The position numbers and the translations under genes were made by a program. Under the pieces are notes generated by a model. That model saw only the letters and a list, made by a program, of their open reading frames with translations, was not told the origin of the DNA and made no database searches. Below, piece after piece: positions 1 to 5,180 of a stretch of DNA of 5,180 nt. Location of the stretch: contig JAESRR010000088.1 in NCBI GenBank assembly GCA_016764535.1, forward strand, positions 3,451-8,630. Reading direction: 5' to 3'. The DNA is from Cohaesibacteraceae bacterium (GTDB lineage Bacteria; Pseudomonadota; Alphaproteobacteria; Rhizobiales; Cohaesibacteraceae). The first letter of the stretch is position 1. Each line of letters begins with the position of its first letter.

Positions 1-56
1 GCAATCAGGATTTTGGCGACCCAGTTGGTTGCCATCGAACGCATGACTTCCATCAT
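1..56 (-). CDS. N-terminus of a PpiD/SurA_N-type peptidylprolyl isomerase (partial, runs off the left edge)
   Basis: Read leftward, 18 codons are present, giving MMEVMRSMATNWVAKILI. This resembles the start of alphaproteobacterial PpiD-like foldases: a short cytoplasmic segment with a tryptophan near residue 12, followed by WVAKIL leading into an N-terminal membrane anchor. Proteins of this family are periplasmic chaperones or parvulin-type prolyl isomerases tethered to the inner membrane near the Sec translocon. The first ATG (56-54) is preferred because it places the Trp at residue 12 as in the family and because GGAAGGA (68-74 on the + strand, reverse complement) lies upstream, though at a rather long 11-nt spacing. 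ATGs at codons 2, 5 and 8 are alternatives. Divergent placement beside tpiA fits what I recall of alphaproteobacterial gene order. The call rests on a short sequence plus context, and no catalytic domain is visible. Confidence 0.6.
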   Translation of the reverse strand, partial: MMEVMRSMATNWVAKILI

Positions 57-79
57 GTCAGGGGGATTCCTTCCACTCG

Positions 80-96
80 ATCCACATTTGGTGGAT
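80..96. repeat. Short inverted repeat upstream of the ppiD-like gene
   Basis: ATCCAC (80-85) and GTGGAT (91-96) are perfect 6-bp arms around a 5-nt spacer, ATTTG. It lies 24 bp before the leftward start codon, so it would fall in that gene's 5' leader or near its promoter. It could be a small hairpin or an operator half-site pair. It is short enough to arise by chance. Confidence 0.3.
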
Positions 97-129
97 ACTT
101 AATTATTATTTGTCGGCGAGAAAGCCGAA

Positions 130-156
130 TTTGTGCTGGATAATATAAAGCACAAA
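130..156. promoter_or_regulatory. 27-bp operator-like inverted repeat between divergent ppiD-like gene and tpiA
   Basis: TTTGTGCT (130-137) and AGCACAAA (149-156) are perfect 8-bp arms separated by an 11-nt AT-rich spacer (138-148). An 8-bp dyad with roughly two-turn geometry in a divergent intergenic region is the usual form of a dimeric-regulator binding site. The AT-rich centre also supplies a -10-like hexamer for the leftward gene, so binding here would plausibly block that promoter. The regulator is unknown and I do not recognise the half-site. Confidence 0.4.
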
Positions 157-168
157 CGCATGGTGCAA
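140..168 (-). promoter_or_regulatory. Candidate sigma-70-type promoter for the ppiD-like gene
   Basis: On the - strand a TTGCAC -35-like hexamer (168-163) is followed by a 17-bp spacer and TATTAT (145-140), five of six matches to the -10 consensus. Transcription would begin near position 133 and give a leader of about 77 nt before the start at 56. The -35 match is weak (TTG conserved only). The -10 sits inside the 130-156 inverted repeat. No equally good promoter was found for tpiA on the + strand; a TTGGCA at 195-200 lacks a convincing -10 partner. Confidence 0.3.
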
Positions 169-291
169 CCCGCGAAACGGTCAAACGTCACAGATTGGCA
201 ACTAAATACATAAACAGATTGCGAGGGCTACACCTCAGCGCCGGAATTTGTTAGTCAGTCCTTGAGAATTCAGTCAATTAATTGCCATCAA

Positions 292-296
292 AAGGA
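292..296 (+). promoter_or_regulatory. Shine-Dalgarno sequence that fixes the tpiA start
   Basis: AAGGA lies 7 nt before the ATG at 304. It supports that ATG over the in-frame TTG at 262, which would add 14 residues not expected before the conserved TIM N-terminus. Confidence 0.8.
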
Positions 297-303
297 ATAT
301 AGA

Positions 304-1059
304 ATGTCAACTCCCATCAAGCCACTGGTTGCGGGTAACTGGAAAATGAACGGACTGGCAACACAGGTGACGGAGTTTGCCGCTTTGGTTGATGGATATA
401 GTGGCATGGAAGACAAAGTGGACTGTATGATATGTCCGCCGGCCACGCTTATTGCGGCTCTTGCAAATTTTTCGCAGGAATCAACAATTGAAATTGGCGG
501 ACAGAATTGTCACGCCAGTGCCACTGGAGCCCACACAGGTGATATATCTGCCGAAATGTTGTCAGATGCCGGTGCAACAAGTGTAATTGTCGGGCATTCG
601 GAAAGACGCGCTGATCATGGTGAAACAAGTGAAGATGTAAATCGTTGTGCCAGGGCCGCGTGGCGTGCAGGGCTGGTTTCAATCATATGTATTGGTGAAA
701 CAGCCGAACAAAGAAAACAGGGTATAACTCTGGATATTATCGGTGAACAATTGCTTGGTTCAGTTCCCGATGACGCAACCTCATCCAATTGTGTCATCGC
801 CTATGAGCCGGTTTGGGCAATTGGTACAGGTTTGACACCAACGGCACAGGATGTGGCAGATGTACATTCTTCAATTAGGCAGTCTTTGGTCAGGCGATTT
901 GGTGATGAAGGCCAGCAAATGCGCTTGTTATATGGCGGTTCTGTCAAACCGGCGAATGCTGCGGAATTGATGGGTGTCATTGATGTTGACGGTGCGCTTG
1001 TCGGTGGCGCAAGTCTCAAAGCTGCAGATCTTCTGGGCATATTGAACGCGTACGAATGA
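304..1059 (+). CDS. tpiA: Triosephosphate isomerase
   Basis: Interconverts dihydroxyacetone phosphate and glyceraldehyde-3-phosphate in the cytoplasm, serving glycolysis, gluconeogenesis and the lower Entner-Doudoroff pathway. The 251-residue product is the normal length for a bacterial TIM barrel. Active-site elements appear in order: GNWKMN (11-16) with the substrate-binding Asn12 and Lys14; GHSERR (97-102) with electrophilic His98; [11 protein letters not shown] (166-176) with catalytic base Glu168 and the flexible loop 6; YGGSVKP (210-216); and the phosphate-binding GGAS near 234-237. The start is the ATG at 304, with AAGGA 7 nt upstream; an upstream in-frame TTG at 262 is rejected because the extension is not TIM-like and has no better ribosome site. 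The gene is divergent from the ppiD-like gene and separated from secG by a terminator, so it is probably its own unit. Nothing suggests damage or transfer. Confidence 0.97.
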   Translation: MSTPIKPLVAGNWKMNGLATQVTEFAALVDGYSGMEDKVDCMICPPATLIAALANFSQESTIEIGGQNCHASATGAHTGDISAEMLSDAGATSVIVGHSERRADHGETSEDVNRCARAAWRAGLVSIICIGETAEQRKQGITLDIIGEQLLGSVPDDATSSNCVIAYEPVWAIGTGLTPTAQDVADVHSSIRQSLVRRFGDEGQQMRLLYGGSVKPANAAELMGVIDVDGALVGGASLKAADLLGILNAYE

Positions 1060-1199
1060 AAAACGAGCAGATGGATCGGCGTGCAGCCCCCGGCTTTTCA
1101 CCATTGATTGCAGCAAATGTAGAAACAATTCGCATAAATATTTGTTAGGGACTGGAAAGCGCTGCGTTGATCGTGTAAAACCCGCTCAATAGATTTGGA

Positions 1200-1226
1200 A
1201 GGGCGGCGCATGCGCTGCCCTGTTTT
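1200..1226 (+). terminator. Rho-independent terminator between tpiA and secG
   Basis: A 9-bp stem (1200-1208 with 1213-1221, one G-U pair, otherwise Watson-Crick, GC-rich) closes a CATG tetraloop and is followed by GTTTTC. This is a good intrinsic terminator form, although the T run is only four. It lies about 140 nt beyond the tpiA stop, so it would leave a long 3' UTR or end a separate small transcript. It implies that secG needs its own promoter or readthrough. Confidence 0.65.
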
Positions 1227-1232
1227 CGTGCA

Positions 1233-1252
1233 AATTGCCGATTTTGGCAATT
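1233..1252. repeat. Inverted repeat in the region upstream of secG
   Basis: AATTGCC (1233-1239) and GGCAATT (1246-1252) are perfect 7-bp arms around a 6-nt spacer GATTTT. No T run follows on the + strand, so it does not look like a terminator. It overlaps a possible -35 (TTGGCA, 1244-1249) that pairs at 17 bp with AATAGT (1267-1272), a mediocre -10. If that promoter were real, transcription would start only a few bases before the secG ATG, so an operator or leader hairpin role is only a possibility. Confidence 0.3.
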
Positions 1253-1284
1253 GATAGATTGCTCTTAATAGTAACGGAAAAACG

Positions 1285-1653
1285 ATGGAACTGGTCCTGG
1301 TCGTTATTCACCTGATGGTGGTTGTTGTTTTGGTAGCTCTTGTGCTGTTTCAGAAGTCTGAAGGCGGTGCACTGGGTATTGGTGGCGGAGGCGGCGGGGG
1401 CTTCATGTCTACGCGTGGTTCTGCCAGTTTTCTGACAAGGGCGACTGCTTTTCTTGCTGCAGCTTTTTTTGCAACATCAATTGGTCTTACTGTGATCGCA
1501 AAGATTAGCGACCGTCCCGCTGATATTCTTGATAGCATCCAAAATTCATCTGGTACTTCCGGTGGCAACACCCTGGGTGAAGGTGGTATTTTTGGTACAC
1601 AGACGCCGCAGGAACCACAGAATACCGAGCCTCAGGCTCCGGTATCTCAATAG
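1285..1653 (+). CDS. secG: Preprotein translocase subunit SecG
   Basis: Small inner-membrane subunit of the SecYEG channel that assists SecA-driven protein export. The 122-residue product has the SecG hairpin plan: membrane segment 1 at about residues 2-22 ending LFQKSEGG, a loop with a Gly run (33-39) followed by F-M-S-T-R-G (40-45), then membrane segment 2 at about 53-72. A polar tail rich in G, T, P, Q and N runs from about 76 to 122, making the protein a little longer than E. coli SecG, as is usual in alphaproteobacteria. The ATG at 1285 has GGA at 1276-1278, 6 nt upstream; the ribosome site is weak but the start matches the family. A hairpin plus T7 run overlaps the 3' end. The tpiA-secG-pyrG neighbourhood is the common alphaproteobacterial one. 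Confidence 0.95.
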   Translation: MELVLVVIHLMVVVVLVALVLFQKSEGGALGIGGGGGGGFMSTRGSASFLTRATAFLAAAFFATSIGLTVIAKISDRPADILDSIQNSSGTSGGNTLGEGGIFGTQTPQEPQNTEPQAPVSQ

Positions 1654-1660
1654 TTTTTTT
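1622..1660 (+). terminator. Possible terminator/attenuator overlapping the secG stop codon
   Basis: ATACC (1622-1626) pairs with GGTAT (1641-1645) and GAGCC (1627-1631) with GGCTC (1635-1639). This gives a 10-bp stem with a single bulged C (1640) and a TCA loop, all inside the last codons of secG. A run of seven T (1654-1660) begins directly after the TAG stop. The 8-nt gap between stem and T run is longer than in a canonical intrinsic terminator, so this may be a weak or translation-sensitive terminator, or chance. If active it would partly separate secG from pyrG. Confidence 0.35.
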
Positions 1661-1690
1661 GCAGTAATCATTACGGCGTTTAATCGGATT

Positions 1691-1719
1691 TTGGTGACGT
1701 TGGCCTGGTATTTTATTAA
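1691..1719 (+). promoter_or_regulatory. Weak promoter candidate for pyrG
   Basis: TTGGTG (1691-1696) and TATTAA (1714-1719) are separated by 17 bp; they match the sigma-70 hexamers at three and four of six positions. Initiation near 1726 would give a leader of about 70 nt carrying the perfect hairpin at 1746-1768. The match is poor and other sites in this AT-rich gap are possible. Confidence 0.25.
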
Positions 1720-1727
1720 CCGGGCCA
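1701..1727. repeat. Inverted repeat in the secG-pyrG gap
   Basis: Positions 1701-1709 pair with 1719-1727: nine pairs, with one T-G wobble at 1706/1722, around a 9-nt AT-only loop (1710-1718). The base of the stem is GC-rich (GGCC/GGCC). No T run follows on the + strand. Together with the dyad at 1746-1768 and the small 11-bp dyad GTAATCATTAC (1664-1674), it makes this short gap unusually rich in symmetry. Confidence 0.4.
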
Positions 1728-1745
1728 TTCGTTATGTGGAAATCT

Positions 1746-1768
1746 GCGATTCGTCCATGACGAATCGC
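1746..1768. promoter_or_regulatory. Perfect 10-bp inverted repeat upstream of pyrG
   Basis: GCGATTCGTC (1746-1755) and GACGAATCGC (1759-1768) are exact reverse complements around a CAT centre. It ends 26 bp before the pyrG ATG and is the strongest dyad in the window. As RNA it forms a stable hairpin with a 3-nt loop; as DNA it resembles an operator. The following bases (CTTGAAC) are not a T run, so it is not a canonical terminator. Location suggests control of pyrG, but no known CTP- or pyrimidine-responsive element is recognised. Confidence 0.5.
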
Positions 1769-1794
1769 CTTGAACAGGGCTAGTTTATACTCCC

Positions 1795-3423
1795 ATGGCG
1801 CGATACATTTTTATAACCGGCGGTGTGGTTTCTTCGCTTGGAAAAGGGCTTGCTTCAGCGGCTCTTGGAGCATGTTTGCAGGCGAGGGGCTATACCGTAC
1901 GCCTCCGCAAGCTTGATCCCTATCTCAATGTAGATCCCGGCACCATGTCTCCCTATCAACATGGTGAGTGTTTTGTTACCGACGACGGTGCGGAAACAGA
2001 TCTGGATCTGGGGCATTATGAACGGTTCACAGGCCGCCCTGGCAACAAAAATGATAATATTACCACCGGCCGGATTTATCAAAATATTCTAACGCGAGAG
2101 CGGCGTGGCGATTATCTGGGTGGAACTGTGCAGGTCATTCCTCACGTTACCGATGAAATCAAGGCGTTCATCCGTGATGGAAATGATGAATATGACTTTG
2201 TTCTGTGCGAAGTGGGTGGAACCGTTGGCGATATAGAGGGATTGCCGTTTTTCGAAGCTATTCGTCAGTTTGGCAATGACATGCCACGCGGACAGGTAAT
2301 TTATATCCATTTGACCCTGGTTCCGTATGTCGCAAGTGCCGGTGAATTGAAAACCAAACCGACCCAGCATTCTGTGAAAGAATTACGATCTATCGGTATT
2401 CAGCCGGATATTTTGATGGTTCGTTGTGATCGGGAAATCCCTGAAAACGAACGACGTAAACTGTCCCAGTTTTGCAATGTTCCTCAATCTGCTGTTATTC
2501 AAGCTCTTGATGTCCCTTCGATTTACGATGTTCCACTGTCCTATCATGCGGAAGGACTTGATGATGAAGTTCTTGCAGCTTTCGGAATTAAGGGAGCGCC
2601 TGCTCCAAAACTGGAGCGATGGGAAAAAATTTCAAAAGGAATCGCCAATCCTGAAGGCGATGTGACCATTGCGATTGTTGGTAAATACACAATATTAAAA
2701 GATGCCTACAAATCGCTTATTGAAGCATTGGTGCATGGCGGGATTGCAAATCGGGTGCGCGTCAATCTGGAATGGATTGAATCTGAAATCTTTGAAAAGG
2801 AAGATCCAACGGCTCATCTGGAAGGCGTGCACGCCATTTTGGTTCCTGGCGGATTTGGTGAACGCGGTGCCGAAGGAAAAATTAGAGCCGTACAATATGC
2901 GCGCGAACACAAAATACCGTTTTTCGGTATTTGTTATGGCATGCAGATGGCGGTGATAGAAGCAGCCAGAAATATTGCCGGAATCAAAGACGCGACCTCA
3001 TCTGAATTTTCCAAAACCGGCTCTGCTGTTGTTGGTTTGATGACTGAGTGGACAAAAGGAAATTTATTGCAGGAAAGAACCAGTGATGGGGATATGGGAG
3101 GCACCATGCGTCTGGGGGCTTATCCTTCAATTCTGTCAAGTGGATCAAAAATTGCAGAAATTTATGGCTCTGACGAGATTTCGGAGCGTCACAGGCATCG
3201 TTATGAAGTCAATATTGCCTACAAGAATCAACTGGAAAAAGCCGGATTAAAATTTTCCGGTCTATCTCCCGACGGTATTTTGCCGGAAACGGTTGAACTT
3301 GAGGACCATCCCTGGTTTATTGGCGTGCAATATCATCCAGAACTCAAGTCCAGACCTTTCGATCCACATCCGTTGTTCGCTTCTTTTGTCGCTGCTGCTC
3401 TGGATCAAAGTCGTCTGGTTTAG
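1795..3423 (+). CDS. pyrG: CTP synthase (glutamine-hydrolysing)
   Basis: Makes CTP from UTP using ATP and glutamine in the cytoplasm, the last step of de novo pyrimidine nucleotide synthesis. The 542 residues match the usual length. The N-terminal synthetase domain spans about 1-266: [10 protein letters not shown] (9-18) with ATP-binding Lys17, Asp71 and Glu139 (equivalent to E. coli Asp72 and Glu140, the Mg ligands), and the UTP/CTP-binding stretch around 186-199. The C-terminal class I glutamine amidotransferase domain spans about 290-540, with oxyanion segment PGGFGERG (351-358), nucleophile Cys380 in GICYGMQ, and His514/Glu516 in YHPEL. All key residues are present. The ATG at 1795 gives the canonical [10 protein letters not shown] start, but the only ribosome-site-like sequence, AGGG (1776-1779), is 15 nt away, so initiation looks weak or unusual. 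It probably heads a transcript continuing into the VOC gene and kdsA. Confidence 0.97.
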   Translation: MARYIFITGGVVSSLGKGLASAALGACLQARGYTVRLRKLDPYLNVDPGTMSPYQHGECFVTDDGAETDLDLGHYERFTGRPGNKNDNITTGRIYQNILTRERRGDYLGGTVQVIPHVTDEIKAFIRDGNDEYDFVLCEVGGTVGDIEGLPFFEAIRQFGNDMPRGQVIYIHLTLVPYVASAGELKTKPTQHSVKELRSIGIQPDILMVRCDREIPENERRKLSQFCNVPQSAVIQALDVPSIYDVPLSYHAEGLDDEVLAAFGIKGAPAPKLERWEKISKGIANPEGDVTIAIVGKYTILKDAYKSLIEALVHGGIANRVRVNLEWIESEIFEKEDPTAHLEGVHAILVPGGFGERGAEGKIRAVQYAREHKIPFFGICYGMQMAVIEAARNIAGIKDATSSEFSKTGSAVVGLMTEWTKGNLLQERTSDGDMGGTMRLGAYPSILSSGSKIAEIYGSDEISERHRHRYEVNIAYKNQLEKAGLKFSGLSPDGILPETVELEDHPWFIGVQYHPELKSRPFDPHPLFASFVAAALDQSRLV

Positions 3424-3431
3424 GGGGAACT

Positions 3432-4292
3432 ATGTCTCGCGGATTTGATCATCTGGTACTACCCGTTCACGATCTGGATTGTGCACGCAGATTCTATGAA
3501 AAACTCGGCTTTACAACAACACCCGTTGGATACCATGCATTTGGGACGAGTAATTTTCTTGTTCAAATGAATGGTGTGTTTCTGGAGATTATCACCGTTC
3601 ATGACGCGTTATTGATCCCGCCCGACAAAACCAGAGCGTTTTCCTTTCCCGGATTTGTTCAAAAATTTCTTGCCGGGCAAGAAGGTTTTGGGATGCTTGT
3701 TTTGCGCTCTGAAGATGCTGCCGCAGATATCGAACAATGGCGTGAGCTTGGATTGCAAACGTATGAAAAATTTGATTTTGAACGCATCGCCACGGACCAG
3801 ACAGGTATTGATAGAAAAGTAGCGTTCTCGCTTGCTTTCACGGCTTCGGAATTCATAAATGAAGCGGGATTTTTTACTTGTCAGCAACATTATCCCGAGA
3901 ATTTTTGGAAGGCTGAATTCCAGTCCCATGAAAATCAATCGACGCATATTTCAAGCGTGTTTATGAGTGCCGAAAGTCCGGCTGATCACCATGAGTTTTT
4001 GGGTGGGTTTACCGGGCAGCGTGAAATGAACGCAACCAGTCTTGGTATTTCCATGGATTGTGACGGTTCGGATTTGCGTGTGCTTTCACCTCTGGCATGT
4101 GAAAGTTTGTTTGGGATTTCACCGGTCGACAGTAAATCCAGGCTGTTTGGATATTCGATTGTCGTTCCGGATTTGGAAAAACTAAAAAATATTCTTGGGC
4201 AGAATGATATTCAGTTCAGCATGCGTCATGAGCAGGCCATAATATCCCCGGAAGTTGCTTTTGGAGTTACCCTTGTCTTTGAACAATCCTGA
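3432..4292 (+). CDS. VOC (glyoxalase/dioxygenase) superfamily protein of unknown function
   Basis: The 286-residue product begins FDHLVLPVHDLDCARRFYE, a typical beta-alpha-beta opening of a vicinal-oxygen-chelate module. His7 and Glu52 (in FLEII) are at positions that often bind metal in this fold. The protein looks built from four such modules: about 5-55, 86-150, 171-218 (opening HISSVFM, with a helix through ADHHEFLGGF) and 238-284. The third module has Arg216 where the first has Glu52, so the second half may be non-catalytic. It resembles the glyoxalase-like (Glyoxalase_3 type) group; the CQQHYPENFW stretch (150-159) looks like a conserved signature, possibly supplying another ligand at His153. 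No signal peptide is seen, so it is likely cytoplasmic. The start lies 8 bp after the pyrG stop, with a G-rich ribosome site overlapping that stop, which implies co-transcription and possible translational coupling. Substrate and reaction cannot be told from sequence. Confidence 0.85.
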   Translation: MSRGFDHLVLPVHDLDCARRFYEKLGFTTTPVGYHAFGTSNFLVQMNGVFLEIITVHDALLIPPDKTRAFSFPGFVQKFLAGQEGFGMLVLRSEDAAADIEQWRELGLQTYEKFDFERIATDQTGIDRKVAFSLAFTASEFINEAGFFTCQQHYPENFWKAEFQSHENQSTHISSVFMSAESPADHHEFLGGFTGQREMNATSLGISMDCDGSDLRVLSPLACESLFGISPVDSKSRLFGYSIVVPDLEKLKNILGQNDIQFSMRHEQAIISPEVAFGVTLVFEQS

Positions 4293-4312
4293 AACGAACT
4301 GCGGAGCAAATA

Positions 4313-5146
4313 ATGACCGGCTCGAAATCTGATGTTACGGTTGGTTCCGTAACTTTTTCAAATAAACTTCCCTTTGTATTGATCGCGGGGCCATGTCAGA
4401 TGGAAACCCGGGATCATGCGTTTGAAATGGCGTCCGCGATCAAGGAAATTACCGATCGGCTGGGCATACCGTTAATTTATAAGTCATCATTCGATAAAGC
4501 CAACCGGTCGAGTATTTCAGGAAAACGTGGCATCGGGTTTGAGAAGGGTCTTGAGGTTTTCGCAGAACTCAAAAACACTTTCGGGTTTCCTGTTATCACA
4601 GATGTGCACGAGGTACATCAATGCGTTCCCGTTGCTAATGTGTGTGACATTCTTCAAATCCCGGCTTTCCTGTGTCGTCAAACAGATCTGGTTGTTGCTG
4701 CCGCGAAAACCGGTGCTGTTTTGAATATCAAGAAGGGTCAGTTCGCAGCTCCCTGGGATATGAAGTATATCGTGGAAAAAGCCACTCGGTCGGGAAATTC
4801 AAATATTCTGCTAACCGAACGCGGCGCGAGTTTTGGATATAATGCACTGGTGACCGATATGCGGTCCTTACCCATTATGGCCGAAGAAGGAACTCCCGTC
4901 ATATTTGACGCAACGCATTCCGTGCAGCAGCCAGGCGGGAAAGGCGGGTCGACCGGCGGACAGCGTGAGTTTGTGCCCGTGTTATCAAAAGCCGCTCTTG
5001 CTACCGGCATTTCCGGATTGTTTCTTGAAACACATCAGGATCCGGACACCGCTCCATCCGATGGGCCAAATATGGTGCCACTTGATAAACTTGAAGCGAT
5101 GTTGGTTCAGTTTAAAGCGATCGACGACCTGGTAAAATCATTCTGA
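4313..5146 (+). CDS. kdsA: 3-deoxy-8-phosphooctulonate (Kdo-8-P) synthase, metal-dependent type
   Basis: Condenses phosphoenolpyruvate with arabinose-5-phosphate to Kdo-8-phosphate, the committed route to the Kdo sugar of the lipopolysaccharide inner core. The 277 residues match the family. Motifs in order: AGPCQME (25-31), YKSSFDKANRSS (56-67), TDVHE (96-100), IPAFLCRQTD (116-125), KKGQFAAPWDM (140-150), TERGASFGYN (168-177), FDATHSVQQPGG (198-209) and ETHQDPDTAPSDGPN (239-253). Cys28, His202, Glu239 and Asp250 stand exactly 17 residues beyond the Aquifex ligands Cys11, His185, Glu222 and Asp233, so this is the metal-dependent class. The E. coli type has Asn at the Cys position. The ATG at 4313 has GGAG (4303-4306) 6 nt upstream. 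It follows the VOC gene by 20 bp, giving a likely pyrG-VOC-kdsA operon that links CTP supply and Kdo synthesis. No terminator is visible in the 34 bases after it. Confidence 0.97.
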   Translation: MTGSKSDVTVGSVTFSNKLPFVLIAGPCQMETRDHAFEMASAIKEITDRLGIPLIYKSSFDKANRSSISGKRGIGFEKGLEVFAELKNTFGFPVITDVHEVHQCVPVANVCDILQIPAFLCRQTDLVVAAAKTGAVLNIKKGQFAAPWDMKYIVEKATRSGNSNILLTERGASFGYNALVTDMRSLPIMAEEGTPVIFDATHSVQQPGGKGGSTGGQREFVPVLSKAALATGISGLFLETHQDPDTAPSDGPNMVPLDKLEAMLVQFKAIDDLVKSF

Positions 5147-5180
5147 TCGGTATTTTGCGAGATTGATGCCTGGTTCATTG

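Noticed and set aside
262..303. In-frame TTG at 262 as an N-terminal extension of TpiA
   Set aside because: The 14 added residues do not resemble a TIM N-terminus, and the ATG at 304 has a well-spaced AAGGA.
928..1128. Leftward open frame overlapping the tpiA 3' end
   Set aside because: It has no recognisable protein features and lies mostly antisense to the conserved tpiA coding sequence; treated as a shadow frame.
1060..1284. A tRNA gene near secG, as found in some enterobacteria
   Set aside because: No cloverleaf or T-loop consensus can be found on either strand.
1379..1401. Gly-run codons of secG as a slippage or phase-variation tract
   Set aside because: Codons are mixed GGN rather than a long homopolymer, and a glycine-rich loop is normal in alphaproteobacterial SecG.
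1529..1783. Rightward open frame crossing the secG end and the secG-pyrG gap
   Set aside because: It is out of frame with secG over the overlap, has no ribosome site or family resemblance, and runs through the dyads of the spacer.
1776..1791. GGGC-type reiterative-initiation attenuation of pyrG as known in Gram-positive bacteria
   Set aside because: A GGGC occurs at 1777-1780, but there is no suitably placed promoter and no downstream terminator with a complementary pyrimidine tract before pyrG.
1786..1797. TATACT as the -10 of a leaderless pyrG transcript
   Set aside because: A start at the ATG would leave only 3 nt after the hexamer, shorter than usual, and no -35 is seen at the right distance. 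Kept only as a possibility in the findings.
3609..3947. 112-codon leftward frame inside the VOC gene
   Set aside because: It is antisense to a clear VOC coding sequence, with no supporting start signal or recognisable motif.

Overview
The window is a stretch of alphaproteobacterial housekeeping chromosome. It carries one divergent gene start on the left and five complete genes on the + strand: (ppiD-like, - strand, partial) | tpiA - secG - pyrG - VOC-family gene - kdsA. The gene order, the glycine-rich SecG with a long polar tail, and the VOC gene between pyrG and kdsA suggest a Hyphomicrobiales (Rhizobiales)-like or related alphaproteobacterium. Base composition looks only moderately GC by eye (not computed), lower than most soil rhizobia. 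The kdsA gene implies a Gram-negative cell with Kdo-containing lipopolysaccharide.

Layout. Positions 1-56 (- strand) encode the first 18 residues of a probable membrane-anchored SurA/PpiD-type periplasmic foldase. Positions 57-303 form a divergent control region with two clear inverted repeats and a weak promoter candidate for the leftward gene. tpiA (304-1059) is followed by a 225-bp gap with a good intrinsic terminator (1200-1226) and a second small inverted repeat before secG (1285-1653). The secG 3' end contains a hairpin followed by a T7 run. The 141-bp secG-pyrG gap is dense in dyads, including a perfect 10-bp inverted repeat just before pyrG. pyrG (1795-3423), the VOC gene (3432-4292) and kdsA (4313-5146) are separated by only 8 and 20 bp and are probably co-transcribed. 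The last 34 bases (5147-5180) hold nothing I can assign. In related genomes eno often follows, but it is not visible here.

How the genes relate. TpiA is the central glycolytic/gluconeogenic isomerase. SecG is the accessory subunit of the SecYEG translocon, through which the PpiD-like foldase and its clients would pass. PyrG makes CTP, which is needed for nucleic acids, for phospholipid head groups, and for activating Kdo as CMP-Kdo. KdsA makes Kdo-8-phosphate from PEP and arabinose-5-phosphate. The pyrG-kdsA pairing therefore joins two inputs of the Kdo-lipid A pathway. The VOC protein between them has no function I can assign.

I found no mobile element, CRISPR array, RNA gene, broken gene or new multi-gene system. 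The least explained material is the intergenic structure, above all the secG-pyrG leader, and the uncharacterised VOC protein.
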